Source of the DNA: Bradyrhizobium erythrophlei | Lineage (GTDB): Bacteria; Pseudomonadota; Alphaproteobacteria; Rhizobiales; Xanthobacteraceae | Length of the DNA stretch: 64,000 nt | Direction of reading: 5' to 3' | NCBI RefSeq assembly: GCF_900129425.1 | Contig: NZ_LT670817.1 | Location: 4,030,001 to 4,094,000, forward strand | In this document: positions 45,185-54,509 of the stretch, one piece after another | How positions within the stretch are numbered: position 1 is the first letter of the stretch | Layout: each line of letters starts with the position of its first letter | Translations under genes and position numbers: made by a program | Notes under the pieces: generated by a model | Told to the model about the DNA's origin: nothing | What the model saw: the letters and a program-made list of their open reading frames with translations, nothing else | Database searches by the model: none

Positions 45185-45712
45185 CACAACCAGAATCTCC
45201 GCGACAAAGCGCCATCGCGGCGTTCCCATCATGCGTGCCGCCTCGATGATCGGCCGCTCGATGTCGCGAATGCCGGAAAATGAATTGATCACCGAAGGCA
45301 CGAAGGCCGCGAACCAGATCACCATGATCTTGGCGGCGTCGCCGAGGCCGAGCCACAGGATGGCCAGCGGAATCCAGGCCAGCGGCGGGATCGGCCGGAT
45401 GATGAGGAACACAGGGTTGATGGCAGCCTCCGCGCGCCGGCTCCAGCCCATCCACAGGCCGATCGGCACTCCCGTGGTGACGGCGACGACAAATCCGACC
45501 GCGACCAGGATCAGGCTGTGCAAGGCGTGGGTGAAAAGCTCGCCGCCGGCATAGCCGCGGGTCGCGATCTGAACCAGCGAAAACCAAAAATCGGCGGGCG
45601 AGGGAAATCGTCCGGCCGAAACGATGCCGGTCCATGTCGTCAAGGCGAACCACAGCAACACGAGGACGGCGAGCGTCGCAAATCCAATCGCTGTCCGGCG
45701 CCGCCCGATCAT
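45185..45712 (-). pseudogene. ABC transporter permease (SsuC/TauC-type), 3' end removed by an IS
   Basis: The N-terminal 176 residues are well preserved: helices GFATLAVLVLLWFALTTWTG, SLILVAVGFVVAVTTGVPIG and the EAA-type loop FSGIRDIERPIIEAARMMG. After RWRFVAEILV the IS481-like repeat begins and the frame ends at 45125 with IS-encoded residues. About 80 residues, with the last helices, are lost. Its start faces the lacI-type gene, and the intervening operator candidates suggest it was once the regulated gene, perhaps the first of a nitrate/sulfonate/taurine-type transporter. Confidence 0.8.
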
Positions 45713-45733
45713 CCCGCGTTTCCAGGAGTTTTA

Positions 45734-45747
45734 TGAAAGCGCTTTCA
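45734..45747. promoter_or_regulatory. Palindromic LacI-type operator candidate 1
   Basis: TGAAAGCGCTTTCA is a perfect 14-bp palindrome with the central CG pair usual for LacI/GalR operators. It lies 22 bp upstream of the permease start. Confidence 0.7.
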
Positions 45748-45821
45748 GCTTCCTAGCGCGAATGGTGCTTGTCAATGTACTTTTCTGCTATTTAACTGCG
45801 GCCACCGCGGCGGTAGAAGGA

Positions 45822-45837
45822 CTGAAAATATTTTCAG
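45822..45837. promoter_or_regulatory. Palindromic LacI-type operator candidate 2
   Basis: CTGAAAATATTTTCAG is a perfect 16-bp palindrome sharing the TGAAA...TTTCA arms with the first site. It lies 11 bp before the lacI-type ATG, so it fits autorepression. Confidence 0.65.
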
Positions 45838-45847
45838 TGGGCACGGC

Positions 45848-46865
45848 ATGGCTTTCAACCGGCGGATCAAACTTCTTGACGTCGCACGCGACGCCGGCGT
45901 CTCGCCGGCCACGGTCTCGCGCGCCATCGCCCAACCGGAGCTCGTGAATTCCGCAACACTCGCGCGGGTCAGACTGAGCGCCGCGCGTCTGGGCTATGTG
46001 CCGGGCGGGGCCGCGCGGGCGCTGGCCTCGGGACGCTCGATGACGGTCGGCGCGGTGGTGCCGACGCTGGACAGCGCCATTTTCGCACGCGCGCTGCAGG
46101 CGATGCAGACTGAACTCTCGCGGCAAGGCTTTCAGCTTCTTGTTGCCTCTCATGATTACAACGCAGCAGCCGAGGCCGAAGCCATTCGTATCCTGCTTGG
46201 CCGCGGTGTCGATGGACTCATCCTGGTCGGCGCGGAACGCCCCGCAGCCATCTGGCAACTGCTGCAAGGGGCGGGCGTCGCCATCGTCCTGACATGGTGT
46301 GGCGATGATCGCGCAAGTTCGATCGTCGTTGATAACGAAAAAGCAGGCGTGCTTGCCGCACGACATCTCGTCGAACTCGGGCACAAACGGATCGGCGCCG
46401 TCGTTGGCGGCCTTCAATTCAACGACCGGCAAACGGCGCGCCTTACGGGAATTCGCTCGGCGCTTCGCGCAGCCGCGCTCGATTTGCCGGACTGGCTGGT
46501 TAGCGAACAACCCTTAACCCTCGCCGGTGGTCGAACCGGTTGCTCGTCGATGCTCGCTCTGGAACAGCCGCCGACGGCTCTCATTGGCGGCATCGACATG
46601 CTCGCCATCGGGTGCATCGAAGAAGTGCATTCGCGGGGGGCTCACGGTCCCCGAGGCGTTGTCCGTCGTCGGCATCGACAATATCGAAATGTCCGCCCAC
46701 ATATTTCCACCACTGACGAGCGTCCATCTGCCGGTCGCCCGAATCGGCGAGGTTGCAGCAAACTGCCTTCTCGATGAATTGGCGGGAAGGGGCGTGAAAT
46801 CCATGATTGAGCTGCCGATCGAGCTTGTATCGCGAAAATCGAGCGCAAGGGTCAGCTCAAAATGA
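45848..46865 (+). pseudogene. LacI-family repressor with a frameshift in a G6 run
   Basis: The N-terminal helix-turn-helix LLDVARDAGVSPATVSRAIA and the hinge (LGYVPGGAARALASGRSMTV) are followed by a periplasmic-binding-type core (VGAVVPTLDSAIFARALQAM, VDGLILVGAERPA, LVELGHKRIGAVVGG). At about 46635-46640 (GCGGGGGGC) the frame breaks; the next frame continues LTVPEALSVVGIDNIEMSAH, FPPLTSVHLPVARIGEVAAN and ends at 46865. One base more or less would restore a 339-residue protein, so this may be a recent mutation or a homopolymer sequencing error. It is listed as a pseudogene on present evidence. Confidence 0.75.
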
Positions 46866-47087
46866 CCGGGTCATTTGCGAAGTGGCGTCCTATGCGACTG
46901 GGACCGGAGACTTTGCAAAGCAAGCGGGCGCCGCGCAGTGTTACCTGTGCCGGACTGTGCCCGGCCTTTTCGCGAACCAGCTCTTCAGTTTTTCCTATCG
47001 GCAACTTCGCTTGAACCAGATTAGTAGCTGGTGTGCCCTTCGTCTACGTTAGAGCTGCGGATATCGCCGAACAGGAAAGGGATAGCG

Positions 47088-48440
47088 ATGGTTGACAAGG
47101 TCTTTGCGGGAACGATCGTTCTTCCTGACCGGATCGTCGACAACGGTTATGTTCTGGTTGGTGATGGCAAGGTGCAATCGGTTGGGTCAGGCGGCTCGCC
47201 CGACGGCGAAAAGCATGGAGGGCAAGGATTTCTGGTATTCCCGGGCGCGATCGATGCGCAGGTCCACAGCCGCAGCCAGTTAGGCCAGGAGGATTTCGTC
47301 TGGTCGACGCGCAGCGCCGCGGCGGGCGGCGTCACGACCATAGTCGACATGCCCTATGACGACAACTGCCTGATCGCGACTGCCGAGCGGTTTCGTACCA
47401 AGGCCAAAGAGGCTGCCGCGCAGGCGCGCGTGGATTTCGCGCTTTATGCGACCATCGATCCGGAGGAGGGCGCGGCGCGGGTCGATGAACTCGTTGAGGC
47501 CGGCGCCGCCGCGTTCAAGTTTTCGACCTTCGGCACGCACCCAAAGCGGTTTCCGCGCATCCCGCCGCACATGCTCTACCAAAGCTTCTGCGCCGTCGGC
47601 AAAAGAGGGCTGATCGCAGGCATCCACAATGAGAACGACGAGATGGTCCGGGCCTTCATGGCGGAGGTCGAGGCCAGGGGCATTACCGATTACACCGCGC
47701 ACGGCCTGTCGAGGCCGCCGATCTCCGAGGCGCTGGCGACCGCTGAAGTGTTCGAACTCGGTGCGGGCGCCGGCTGCCCGGTGCATATCGTCCACAGCTC
47801 GATCGGCCGCGGCTATGAACTGGCCGCCGCCTATCGCGCGCAGGGCCATGGCGCAACGATCGAGGCCTGCGTGCACTACCTTACGCTCGACGAAGACAAC
47901 GACGTTCGCCGGCTCGGCGGCAAGGCCAAGATCAATCCGCCGCTGCGGCCGCGTCACGAGGTCGAGGCACTGTGGAGTCATCTCGACGCAGGCAATGTCA
48001 CGATCGTCTCGACCGATCACGTGAGTTGGTCGGAGGATCGCAAGACCGATCCGAACATGCTGAAGAATGCTTCGGGAATTCCGGGCCTCGAAGCCCTGTA
48101 CGCGCTGCTCTTGAAAGGGCTGGACGAGCGCAAGCTTTCCCTGACCCATGCCGCGCGCCTGCTGGCCCATAATCCCGCCGCTCTGTTCCGGATCATGCAT
48201 GCCAAGGGCGCGCTGGAGGTCGGCCGCGATGCGGACATCGTGTTGATGCGCCGCGATCTCCATCGTTACAACGCGGCAGCCAGCGGGAATAACTTCGTAT
48301 CCTGGAGCCCGTATGACGGAATTGAGTTGCCATTCCGTGCGGTCGAGACCTATCTGCGGGGCGACTGCGTTGCTGCCGACGGGCGTGTGCTGGCCGAACC
48401 TGGCAAGGGCCGCTTCGTCAGCCCGCTTCGCTCCCACTAA
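47088..48440 (+). CDS. Cyclic amidohydrolase (hydantoinase/dihydroorotase/allantoinase family)
   Basis: 450 residues from ATG 47088 (MVDKVFAGTIVLPDRIVD). The TIM-barrel amidohydrolase features are AGGVTTIVDMPYDDN, a candidate carboxylated Lys in AAFKFSTFGT near 153, HNENDEM, HIVHSSIGRG, INPPLRP and the metal Asp in VSTDHVSWSED. The usual first metal motif D-x-H-x-H reads IDAQVHSRSQ, so the first His is Gln. The family opens five- or six-membered cyclic amides to N-carbamoyl amino acids. The gene 12 bp downstream encodes an N-carbamoyl-amino-acid hydrolase, which makes a hydantoinase role likely. Confidence 0.8.
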   Translation: MVDKVFAGTIVLPDRIVDNGYVLVGDGKVQSVGSGGSPDGEKHGGQGFLVFPGAIDAQVHSRSQLGQEDFVWSTRSAAAGGVTTIVDMPYDDNCLIATAERFRTKAKEAAAQARVDFALYATIDPEEGAARVDELVEAGAAAFKFSTFGTHPKRFPRIPPHMLYQSFCAVGKRGLIAGIHNENDEMVRAFMAEVEARGITDYTAHGLSRPPISEALATAEVFELGAGAGCPVHIVHSSIGRGYELAAAYRAQGHGATIEACVHYLTLDEDNDVRRLGGKAKINPPLRPRHEVEALWSHLDAGNVTIVSTDHVSWSEDRKTDPNMLKNASGIPGLEALYALLLKGLDERKLSLTHAARLLAHNPAALFRIMHAKGALEVGRDADIVLMRRDLHRYNAAASGNNFVSWSPYDGIELPFRAVETYLRGDCVAADGRVLAEPGKGRFVSPLRSH

Positions 48441-48452
48441 TTACGGAAACCG

Positions 48453-49733
48453 ATGAAAACAAATCTTCCGCTCGACGCCGATCGCCTTTGGGCCGATGTG
48501 ATGGCGCTGGCCGACATTACCGATCCGGTGCGGCCCTACACCCGGCGCTCGTTCACGGCGTTGTTTCTCGAAGGCCGCGCCTGGCTCGCGCAGCGCTTCG
48601 CAGAGGCGGGACTGGTAACCCGGATCGATACGGCGGGCAATCTGATCGGCCGGATCGAGGGCAACAATCCCGAACTCGGCGTCATCGCGATCGGCTCGCA
48701 CAGCGATACCGTGCCGTCCGGCGGTCGCTTCGATGGCATCGCCGGGGTGGCGACAGGGCTCGAGATCGTGCGCGCCCTGCGCCAGTCCGGCGCGCGGCTG
48801 GATCACACCATCGAAATCATCGATTTTCTCGCCGAAGAGCCCAGCGAATATGGCCTGTCATGTGTCGGCAGCCGCGGCATGACGGGCTCGCTGGACGGCA
48901 AGATGCTCGATCTCACCGAGCCCGGCGGCGAAACGTTGCGTGACGCCTTGCGGCGGGTCGGCGGCAATCCCGATCGGCTCATCGAGGCCAAACGCAACGA
49001 TATCAGCGCCTTTCTGGAGTTGCACATCGAGCAAGGCATCGTACTCGAATCGCGGTCGCTCGATGTCGGTGTGGTCACATCGATCGTCGGCATCCGCCGT
49101 ATCGAAATCGTGTTCCAGGGCGAAGCCGATCATGCCGGTACGACGCCGATGGCGCTGCGCCACGATGCGTTGGCGGCGGCCGCCAACACCGTCGCGGCGG
49201 TTCGCCGTGTCGCCGAGCAGCTTGCCGCCGAGGGGGAGAATTATTTTGTCGCCACCGTCGGCATCCTGACGGTCGAGCCTTCGGCGTCGAACATCGTGCC
49301 CGGGCGCTGCAGGCTGGTCATCGATGCACGCACCACCAATCCGGAATTGACGGCGCGTTTCGTCGGCACCATCGATCTCGAGAGCGCGGCCCATGCCGCA
49401 GCGGCTAAGGTGACGCGCCCCAAATTCGAAACCTTGTCGGATGGCCCCCCGGTGGCCTGCGATCCGGATCTGCGCGCCGCCTTGCGGCAGGGCGCGCATG
49501 ATCTCGGTCTTGGCGAAATGGACCTGCCGAGCGGCGCCGGCCACGATGCAGCATTCATGAGTCGGATCGCGCCGTCGGCGATGGTCTTTGTGCCTTGCCG
49601 CAAGGGAAAGAGCCACGCCCCGGAGGAATGGGCGGACCGCGAAGCAATCGCGGCCGGCGCGGCGGTCATTTATCAGGCGGTCAGGGCGCTCGATCAGTCC
49701 TTGCCGCGAAGCCGGGGTGGTGAAGCCGCATAA
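48453..49733 (+). CDS. M20-family N-carbamoyl-amino-acid hydrolase (HyuC/allantoate amidohydrolase type)
   Basis: 426 residues. Zinc-ligand motifs are present: GSHSDTVPSGGRFDGIAGVA (His and Asp), EEPSEYGLSCVGSRGM (Glu), ELHIEQGIVLES (His) and RKGKSHAPEEW (His). The dimerisation domain with VFQGEADHAGTTPMALRHDA is intact. The enzyme should hydrolyse an N-carbamoyl (ureido) acid to the free amino acid, CO2 and ammonia. It is 12 bp after the amidohydrolase, so the pair forms a ring-opening and decarbamoylation module. Confidence 0.9.
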   Translation: MKTNLPLDADRLWADVMALADITDPVRPYTRRSFTALFLEGRAWLAQRFAEAGLVTRIDTAGNLIGRIEGNNPELGVIAIGSHSDTVPSGGRFDGIAGVATGLEIVRALRQSGARLDHTIEIIDFLAEEPSEYGLSCVGSRGMTGSLDGKMLDLTEPGGETLRDALRRVGGNPDRLIEAKRNDISAFLELHIEQGIVLESRSLDVGVVTSIVGIRRIEIVFQGEADHAGTTPMALRHDALAAAANTVAAVRRVAEQLAAEGENYFVATVGILTVEPSASNIVPGRCRLVIDARTTNPELTARFVGTIDLESAAHAAAAKVTRPKFETLSDGPPVACDPDLRAALRQGAHDLGLGEMDLPSGAGHDAAFMSRIAPSAMVFVPCRKGKSHAPEEWADREAIAAGAAVIYQAVRALDQSLPRSRGGEAA

Positions 49734-49755
49734 CAGCACAAATTCTCGAAGCGTC

Positions 49756-51618
49756 TTAAAAGAGGGCATCAGCTCGCTTCGCTGGCTCGGACAATTTCCT
49801 TCGCAGCGAGTTGACCAGGCCGCGTTCGGATTCGCTCAGGGTGCGCTCGCCGGAATAGATCACGAACAGCCGCCGCGAAATCGTCGGCTCGATGATCGGG
49901 TGAGCGGCCAGGTCGCCGGCGGCGATTTCGCGCTCCACTGCCGATGCCGGCAGCACCGTGCATACCGGCAGCCGCGCCAGGATCGCAACCGCCATCGGCA
50001 GGGCGTCAATCTCCATATAGGGCCGCAGTCGGATGTCGTGCTGTTCGGCCGCACCGTCGAGCAGCTGGCGCAACCCGAAGCGGTTGGTCGGCAAGGCGAG
50101 TTGCAGGCGCGCGAGGTCGGCGAGTGTCACCGGGCCCGGGGGCAGCATGCTGTGACGGGTGTGGACGATCGCCGCCAGCCGTTCGGATGAGCCGAGCGGC
50201 AGGCGTGGCATTTGGGGCAGCACGGTTTCAACGATCGCCACGCCGACCAGACCGCGTATCACCCAGTCCTGCAGCGTGCCGTTCGGCGCCTCCCGGATCA
50301 CGAGTTTCAGGGCCGGATGGCGCGCCTGGACGTCCAGCATGGCCTCTGTGATCCGGTTGACGAGGAAGCCGTGCTGGTTGACCGACGGCAAAATTCCCAA
50401 GGCAATCCGCCGGCTCTGCGCTGCCGCCGCGCCGGCATCGCCGGTGGAAAGTTGCCGGTACCGGGCTTCGATCAGCCTCGCGATCCGATCGAACCGCTCT
50501 CCCTTGTCGGTCGGTATCATGCCGTCGCCATGCCGCTCGAACAGCGCGCCACCCAGGGACACTTCCAGCTTGTGGATCTGTTCGCTGAGCGCGGGTTGGC
50601 TGATATTGGCGCCGCGCGCCGCGGCGGACACACGCCGGAGCCGCTGCACCAGGTTGAAATAGCGAATTTGCCGCAGGCTGACGACAGGACGTTCGGCCCG
50701 AGATGGCTTGGTCTCCGTCAATGCGCGCTGCAAATGGCGCACGAACAATGCCGTCACGGCGTCCGGCTCCGCCGCGCGGGCGACGATCTTCGTCGTCAGC
50801 GGTTTTTCCGGCACGACCGCTACGACGTTGAGCAATCCCAGACGCGGAGAAACCAGTGTCTCCGGCACAAAAAGGGCCGCGTCCGGATAATCATCCATGA
50901 TCCGCGGCAGGTCACCCGGATGATCGCCGAGATACCGCACGCCGCTGATCCTGTGCTGACTGAAATAGCGTTCGGCCTGCTCGATCAAAGGCGGTGACAG
51001 CAACGGCACCACCAGCCGGCCTGCCGCCAGATCGGCCGCCTTCGGATAATGCGGGGTGCCCGCGGGCATTCGGCAGGCGAACACCCACCGATCCGACAGC
51101 AGCGTTGTGGCCCGCTTCGACGCCCGCGGACTTTCATCACCCAACGCCAGGGTGATGCGGCTGGATTTTCCGTCGCCCCATTCTTCAGCCATGCCGCCGA
51201 GATGCGGAATATCCTTTTCGTCGGCCCATAGCGGATCGACGAAAACGTCAGGACGCTCAACACCCATTCGGTCGACGGCGTGGCGAAGCGCCTTGCTCAG
51301 TCCGCCGATGGTGAAGCTCAGGCCGGTCTCGACGGTCAACCGTCTAAGCGTGGCCTTCGCCGGTGCGGCGACCCAGCGGCGGGCGAACAGCTCAGCCATC
51401 AGCAAGGGATCGGCGCCGCGTATCAACGCTCGCGCCGAGTCGGTTGGATAAAGGTTGTTGTTGATCCGCCGGAAAAGCGAGAGACCGACCTCGCGTTCGA
51501 GTGCCTTCATGGTGGTGCTGAGCGTCGATACTGCGATGCCAAGATCCGCCGCGGCTTGGGTAAAACTGCCGGATCGGCAAGCGGTCACGAAATAGGCCAG
51601 GGTACGCAGTTCGACCAT
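49756..51618 (-). CDS. Double LysR-type regulator in one polypeptide
   Basis: 620 residues with two complete LysR units. Unit 1: HTH LRTLAYFVTACRSGSFTQAA with LGIAVSTLSTTMKALEREVG, then an effector domain to about 305. Unit 2 starts about 310: SLRQIRYFNLVQRLRRVSAA with ANISQPALSEQIHKLEVSLG, then a second effector domain (ALGILPSVNQHGFLVNRITE, LVIREAPNGTLQDWVIRGLV). Ordinary LysR proteins are about 300 residues and tetramerise, so this fusion would be a built-in dimer with two different sensors. Its start is 97 bp from the divergent UbiD-family gene, the probable target promoter; its 3' end converges on the M20 gene. Confidence 0.9.
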   Translation of the reverse strand: MVELRTLAYFVTACRSGSFTQAAADLGIAVSTLSTTMKALEREVGLSLFRRINNNLYPTDSARALIRGADPLLMAELFARRWVAAPAKATLRRLTVETGLSFTIGGLSKALRHAVDRMGVERPDVFVDPLWADEKDIPHLGGMAEEWGDGKSSRITLALGDESPRASKRATTLLSDRWVFACRMPAGTPHYPKAADLAAGRLVVPLLSPPLIEQAERYFSQHRISGVRYLGDHPGDLPRIMDDYPDAALFVPETLVSPRLGLLNVVAVVPEKPLTTKIVARAAEPDAVTALFVRHLQRALTETKPSRAERPVVSLRQIRYFNLVQRLRRVSAAARGANISQPALSEQIHKLEVSLGGALFERHGDGMIPTDKGERFDRIARLIEARYRQLSTGDAGAAAAQSRRIALGILPSVNQHGFLVNRITEAMLDVQARHPALKLVIREAPNGTLQDWVIRGLVGVAIVETVLPQMPRLPLGSSERLAAIVHTRHSMLPPGPVTLADLARLQLALPTNRFGLRQLLDGAAEQHDIRLRPYMEIDALPMAVAILARLPVCTVLPASAVEREIAAGDLAAHPIIEPTISRRLFVIYSGERTLSESERGLVNSLRRKLSEPAKRADALF

Positions 51619-51715
51619 CGGATCTCGCGGGATTGTGACAAATCATATTCCCTGCGCGTCGCTTCGTCACTAGGCCTTTCGTTTTTGCCTATGCCCTGGT
51701 TCGCCGCAGGTAGAC

Positions 51716-53227
51716 ATGGACCGGGCCGCAATGACCGATATGATCCTGATGCGGCAATCCGCTTCCGGATCGACGAATCCGGGGTTGCTCGCAGACATGT
51801 TTCGCAGGGGTCAGGCAGACGTGCACGCCAAGGATGCCATCAACAGCGAGGCGACGCATTCCCGCCAGTCAATACGCGCGTTCCTGTCCGCCCTGCGGGG
51901 GGCCGGCGAACTCGCGTCGATCGCACAGCCGATACAGCTGGACTATGAAATTGCCGGGTGCCTTGCGGAGATCGACAGCGGCCCGGCGCTGCATTTTACC
52001 AATGTCGAATCCGCATCCGGCGCAGTTACGATGCCGGTGGTAGGCAATCTGCTTAATTCACTGCCACGGTTTGCCCTCGGACTGGGCACCACCGTCGACC
52101 AAATTCAGGCGTCGTTGCTGGCGGCGATCGAAAAGCCTCTGCCACATCGCGTGCTGCGGTCCGGACCCTGCCAGCAGGAAGTCATTGCGGGTCCGTCGCT
52201 GGCGGACGAATTGCCGATCCCGCGCTTCTTCGAAAAGGAGGGCGGGGCTTATGTCACAGCCGGCGCGATCGTCGCGAAGGACCGGGTCACCGGCCACACC
52301 AACCTGTCGATCGCGCGCTTGATGCCGCTGGGTGGGAACCGCGCCTTCGTCGGAATCGCGCCCAACCACCATCTCGCCGTTTTGGCGCGGGCGGCTTACG
52401 CACGCGGCGAAAAACTGGATATCGCGGTCTGCGTCGGAAATCATCCCGCGGTTCTGGTGGCCGCCTGTCTCTATCTCGGGCTTGGCGAGGATGAACTTCC
52501 GATCGCCGGCGCGCTGCTGGGGGAGCCGCTCGAGGTGGTCCGCTGCGCCGGGTCCGGTCTTCTGGTCCCGGCGCATTGCGAATGCGTGCTGGAAGGCAGC
52601 CTCGATGCCGGTGAACCCTTCACCGAGGGACCGGTCAGCGAGTTCCACGGTATGTATGAAAATTACGGCGCGGGCGTCGTCGCGACGTTTTCGCGATTGA
52701 CCCGCCGCAGCGACTCAATCTTCCAGATCATCCTGCCGGGCTACCATCCCGAGCATTGCCTGCTCGGCGGCGTCGCGATTGCCGCGGGCCTCGTGCGCGC
52801 TATCCGCAGTGCCGTCTCCTCGGTTTCCAATGTGGCCGTCGGCGTCGGCGGGGCTGGCCGCCTGCATGCCGTGGTCGCGCTGCACGGGCCGCGTCCGGGC
52901 GAGGCACGCAAGGTGATGTTCGCCGTCTGGGCCGCCGTCAACCTGATCAAGCAGGTGATCATTGTCGATGACGACATCGATCCCTGGAACGCGCTTGAAG
53001 TGGAATGGGCGCAAGCCACGCGCAGCAAGCCGGAACGCGATTTTGTCATCGTTCCCGGCGTTCGCGCCGATCGTTCCGAGCCCCTCGAGCGGGATGGCAC
53101 CATCGGCAAGCTCGGCATCGATGCGACGCGCAAAGAGGACGACCGGCGCGACTGGGAACTGGCGCGGCCGACGCGGCCGGCGCTGGCGCGTGCCCGCGAA
53201 ATATTGCGCGAAAATCGGCTTGTCTAG
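51716..53227 (+). CDS. UbiD-family (prFMN-dependent) decarboxylase
   Basis: 503 residues; ATG 51716 chosen, with internal ATGs at 51731 and 51740 possible. UbiD features include FEKEGGAYVTAGAIVAKD, TNLSIARLMPLGGNRAFVGI, EGPVSEFHGMYENYGAG and IIVDDDIDPWNALEVEWAQA followed by RSKPERDFVIVPG. Such enzymes use prenylated FMN to decarboxylate aromatic or alpha,beta-unsaturated acids reversibly; a UbiX prenyltransferase is not in the window. As first gene of the 51.7-63.1 kb operon it may act on the imported compound or an intermediate carrying an acrylate side chain, as urocanate-like molecules do. Confidence 0.85.
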   Translation: MDRAAMTDMILMRQSASGSTNPGLLADMFRRGQADVHAKDAINSEATHSRQSIRAFLSALRGAGELASIAQPIQLDYEIAGCLAEIDSGPALHFTNVESASGAVTMPVVGNLLNSLPRFALGLGTTVDQIQASLLAAIEKPLPHRVLRSGPCQQEVIAGPSLADELPIPRFFEKEGGAYVTAGAIVAKDRVTGHTNLSIARLMPLGGNRAFVGIAPNHHLAVLARAAYARGEKLDIAVCVGNHPAVLVAACLYLGLGEDELPIAGALLGEPLEVVRCAGSGLLVPAHCECVLEGSLDAGEPFTEGPVSEFHGMYENYGAGVVATFSRLTRRSDSIFQIILPGYHPEHCLLGGVAIAAGLVRAIRSAVSSVSNVAVGVGGAGRLHAVVALHGPRPGEARKVMFAVWAAVNLIKQVIIVDDDIDPWNALEVEWAQATRSKPERDFVIVPGVRADRSEPLERDGTIGKLGIDATRKEDDRRDWELARPTRPALARAREILRENRLV

Positions 53228-53267
53228 GCTACGTGACGTGACGCCCCTTTCAATGGAGAAAGCCATC

Positions 53268-54449
53268 GTGAACCAGATCCCCAAAACGCCGGTGCGGAAC
53301 AAGAAGCTGTTCATCGGTTTCGCCAGCGCGCTGATTCTTGGGCTTGCCTCAACGATGCCGGCGCACGCCGACATCAAGATCGGCTTCCAGGTGCCGCTGA
53401 CGGGCCCCTCGGCGACCGATGGCAAATCGGCGCAGATCGCAGCCACCATGGCGGTCGAGGACATCAACGCCGCCGGCGGGGTGCTCGGCCAGAAAGTCGA
53501 ACTCGTCACCTATGACGACCAGGCCAAATCTGACCAAGCGATCTTCACCGCCAACAAACTGATCGGCGAAGACGGCGTCAGGCTGGTGGTCAATGGCAGC
53601 TATTCGGCGTCGGGCCGTGCGGCGGCTCCGGTGTTCCAGAAAGCCGGCGTCGTCATGATTTCCGCCTACGGCGTGCATCCAGACATCACCCGCGCCGGAG
53701 ACTACATGTTTCGCCTCGTCCATCTCGGTCCGCCCCAGGGCGCGGCGACTGCGCTTTACATCGGCAAGAACCTCGGAATCAAAAAAGTATCCACCATCAC
53801 GATGGATAATGATTACGGGCAGGCGACGATGGATGGATTTCTGGAGGCGTCCGGCAAATACGGCATCGAGGTCCTCAACAAATACAGCTATTCGCTCAAG
53901 GACCGCCAGTTCGGCTCGATCGTCGCAAGCGTGAAGCGAGACAATCCCGACGCGGTCTACGCCACCGGCTACTTCTTCACCGCCGGCCCGCTGGTCGCCC
54001 AGCTCCGCGCAGCCGGCATCACCGTGCCGATCATCGGCTCGCAAGCGTTCGATTCCGAGAAGTTCGTCGAGATCGCCGGGCCGGCCGCCGAAGGAACCTA
54101 TATCATGGACAGCTTCGACCGCGACCGGAAGGACGCGACGCTGCAGAAGTTTTTCACCGAGTTCAAGAGCCGAGCCGGCTATTCGCCGGAGGGCGTCGCC
54201 GCCGTAACTTACTCGGCAGTAAAGCTGATGGCGGACGGCATCAAGCGCGCCAACAGCGCCGATCCGGCCAAGGTGCGCGATGCGCTCGCGGCGACCAAGG
54301 ATTTCCCGATGCTGGAGGGTAATCTCAACGGCTTCAACAGCCTGCATGAGATAGTGATGCCGATCAGCGTCAACGTGATCAAGGACGGCAAGTTCACACC
54401 GGCCGGCGTGATCACCGACCTCGCCGCCTTCGCACCGCCCGAGAAATAA
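53268..54449 (+). CDS. LivK-type periplasmic substrate-binding protein
   Basis: 393 residues from GTG 53268, preceded by GGAGAAAG; ATG 53253 adds five residues. A signal peptide (about 10-35, LFIGFASALILGLASTMPAHA) precedes a type I periplasmic-binding fold: IKIGFQVPLTGPSATDGKSA, AVEDINAAGGVLGQKVELV, SYSASGRAAAPVFQKAGVVM, DYGQATMDGFLEASGKYGIE. The ligand cannot be read from sequence; this family binds amino acids, amides and many aromatic acids. It supplies the LivHMGF-type transporter encoded directly after it. Confidence 0.9.
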   Translation: MNQIPKTPVRNKKLFIGFASALILGLASTMPAHADIKIGFQVPLTGPSATDGKSAQIAATMAVEDINAAGGVLGQKVELVTYDDQAKSDQAIFTANKLIGEDGVRLVVNGSYSASGRAAAPVFQKAGVVMISAYGVHPDITRAGDYMFRLVHLGPPQGAATALYIGKNLGIKKVSTITMDNDYGQATMDGFLEASGKYGIEVLNKYSYSLKDRQFGSIVASVKRDNPDAVYATGYFFTAGPLVAQLRAAGITVPIIGSQAFDSEKFVEIAGPAAEGTYIMDSFDRDRKDATLQKFFTEFKSRAGYSPEGVAAVTYSAVKLMADGIKRANSADPAKVRDALAATKDFPMLEGNLNGFNSLHEIVMPISVNVIKDGKFTPAGVITDLAAFAPPEK

Positions 54450-54509
54450 GACGGATGCGGGTGCCGACGGCAGAGACGGCTTGCGCCATCTGCGGCAAAG
54501 GATGATCCG

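Noticed and set aside
51619..51715. Search for a LysR T-N11-A box in the divergent promoter
   Set aside because: Several weak candidates are possible in such a short GC-rich stretch, and none was convincing enough to list as a feature.
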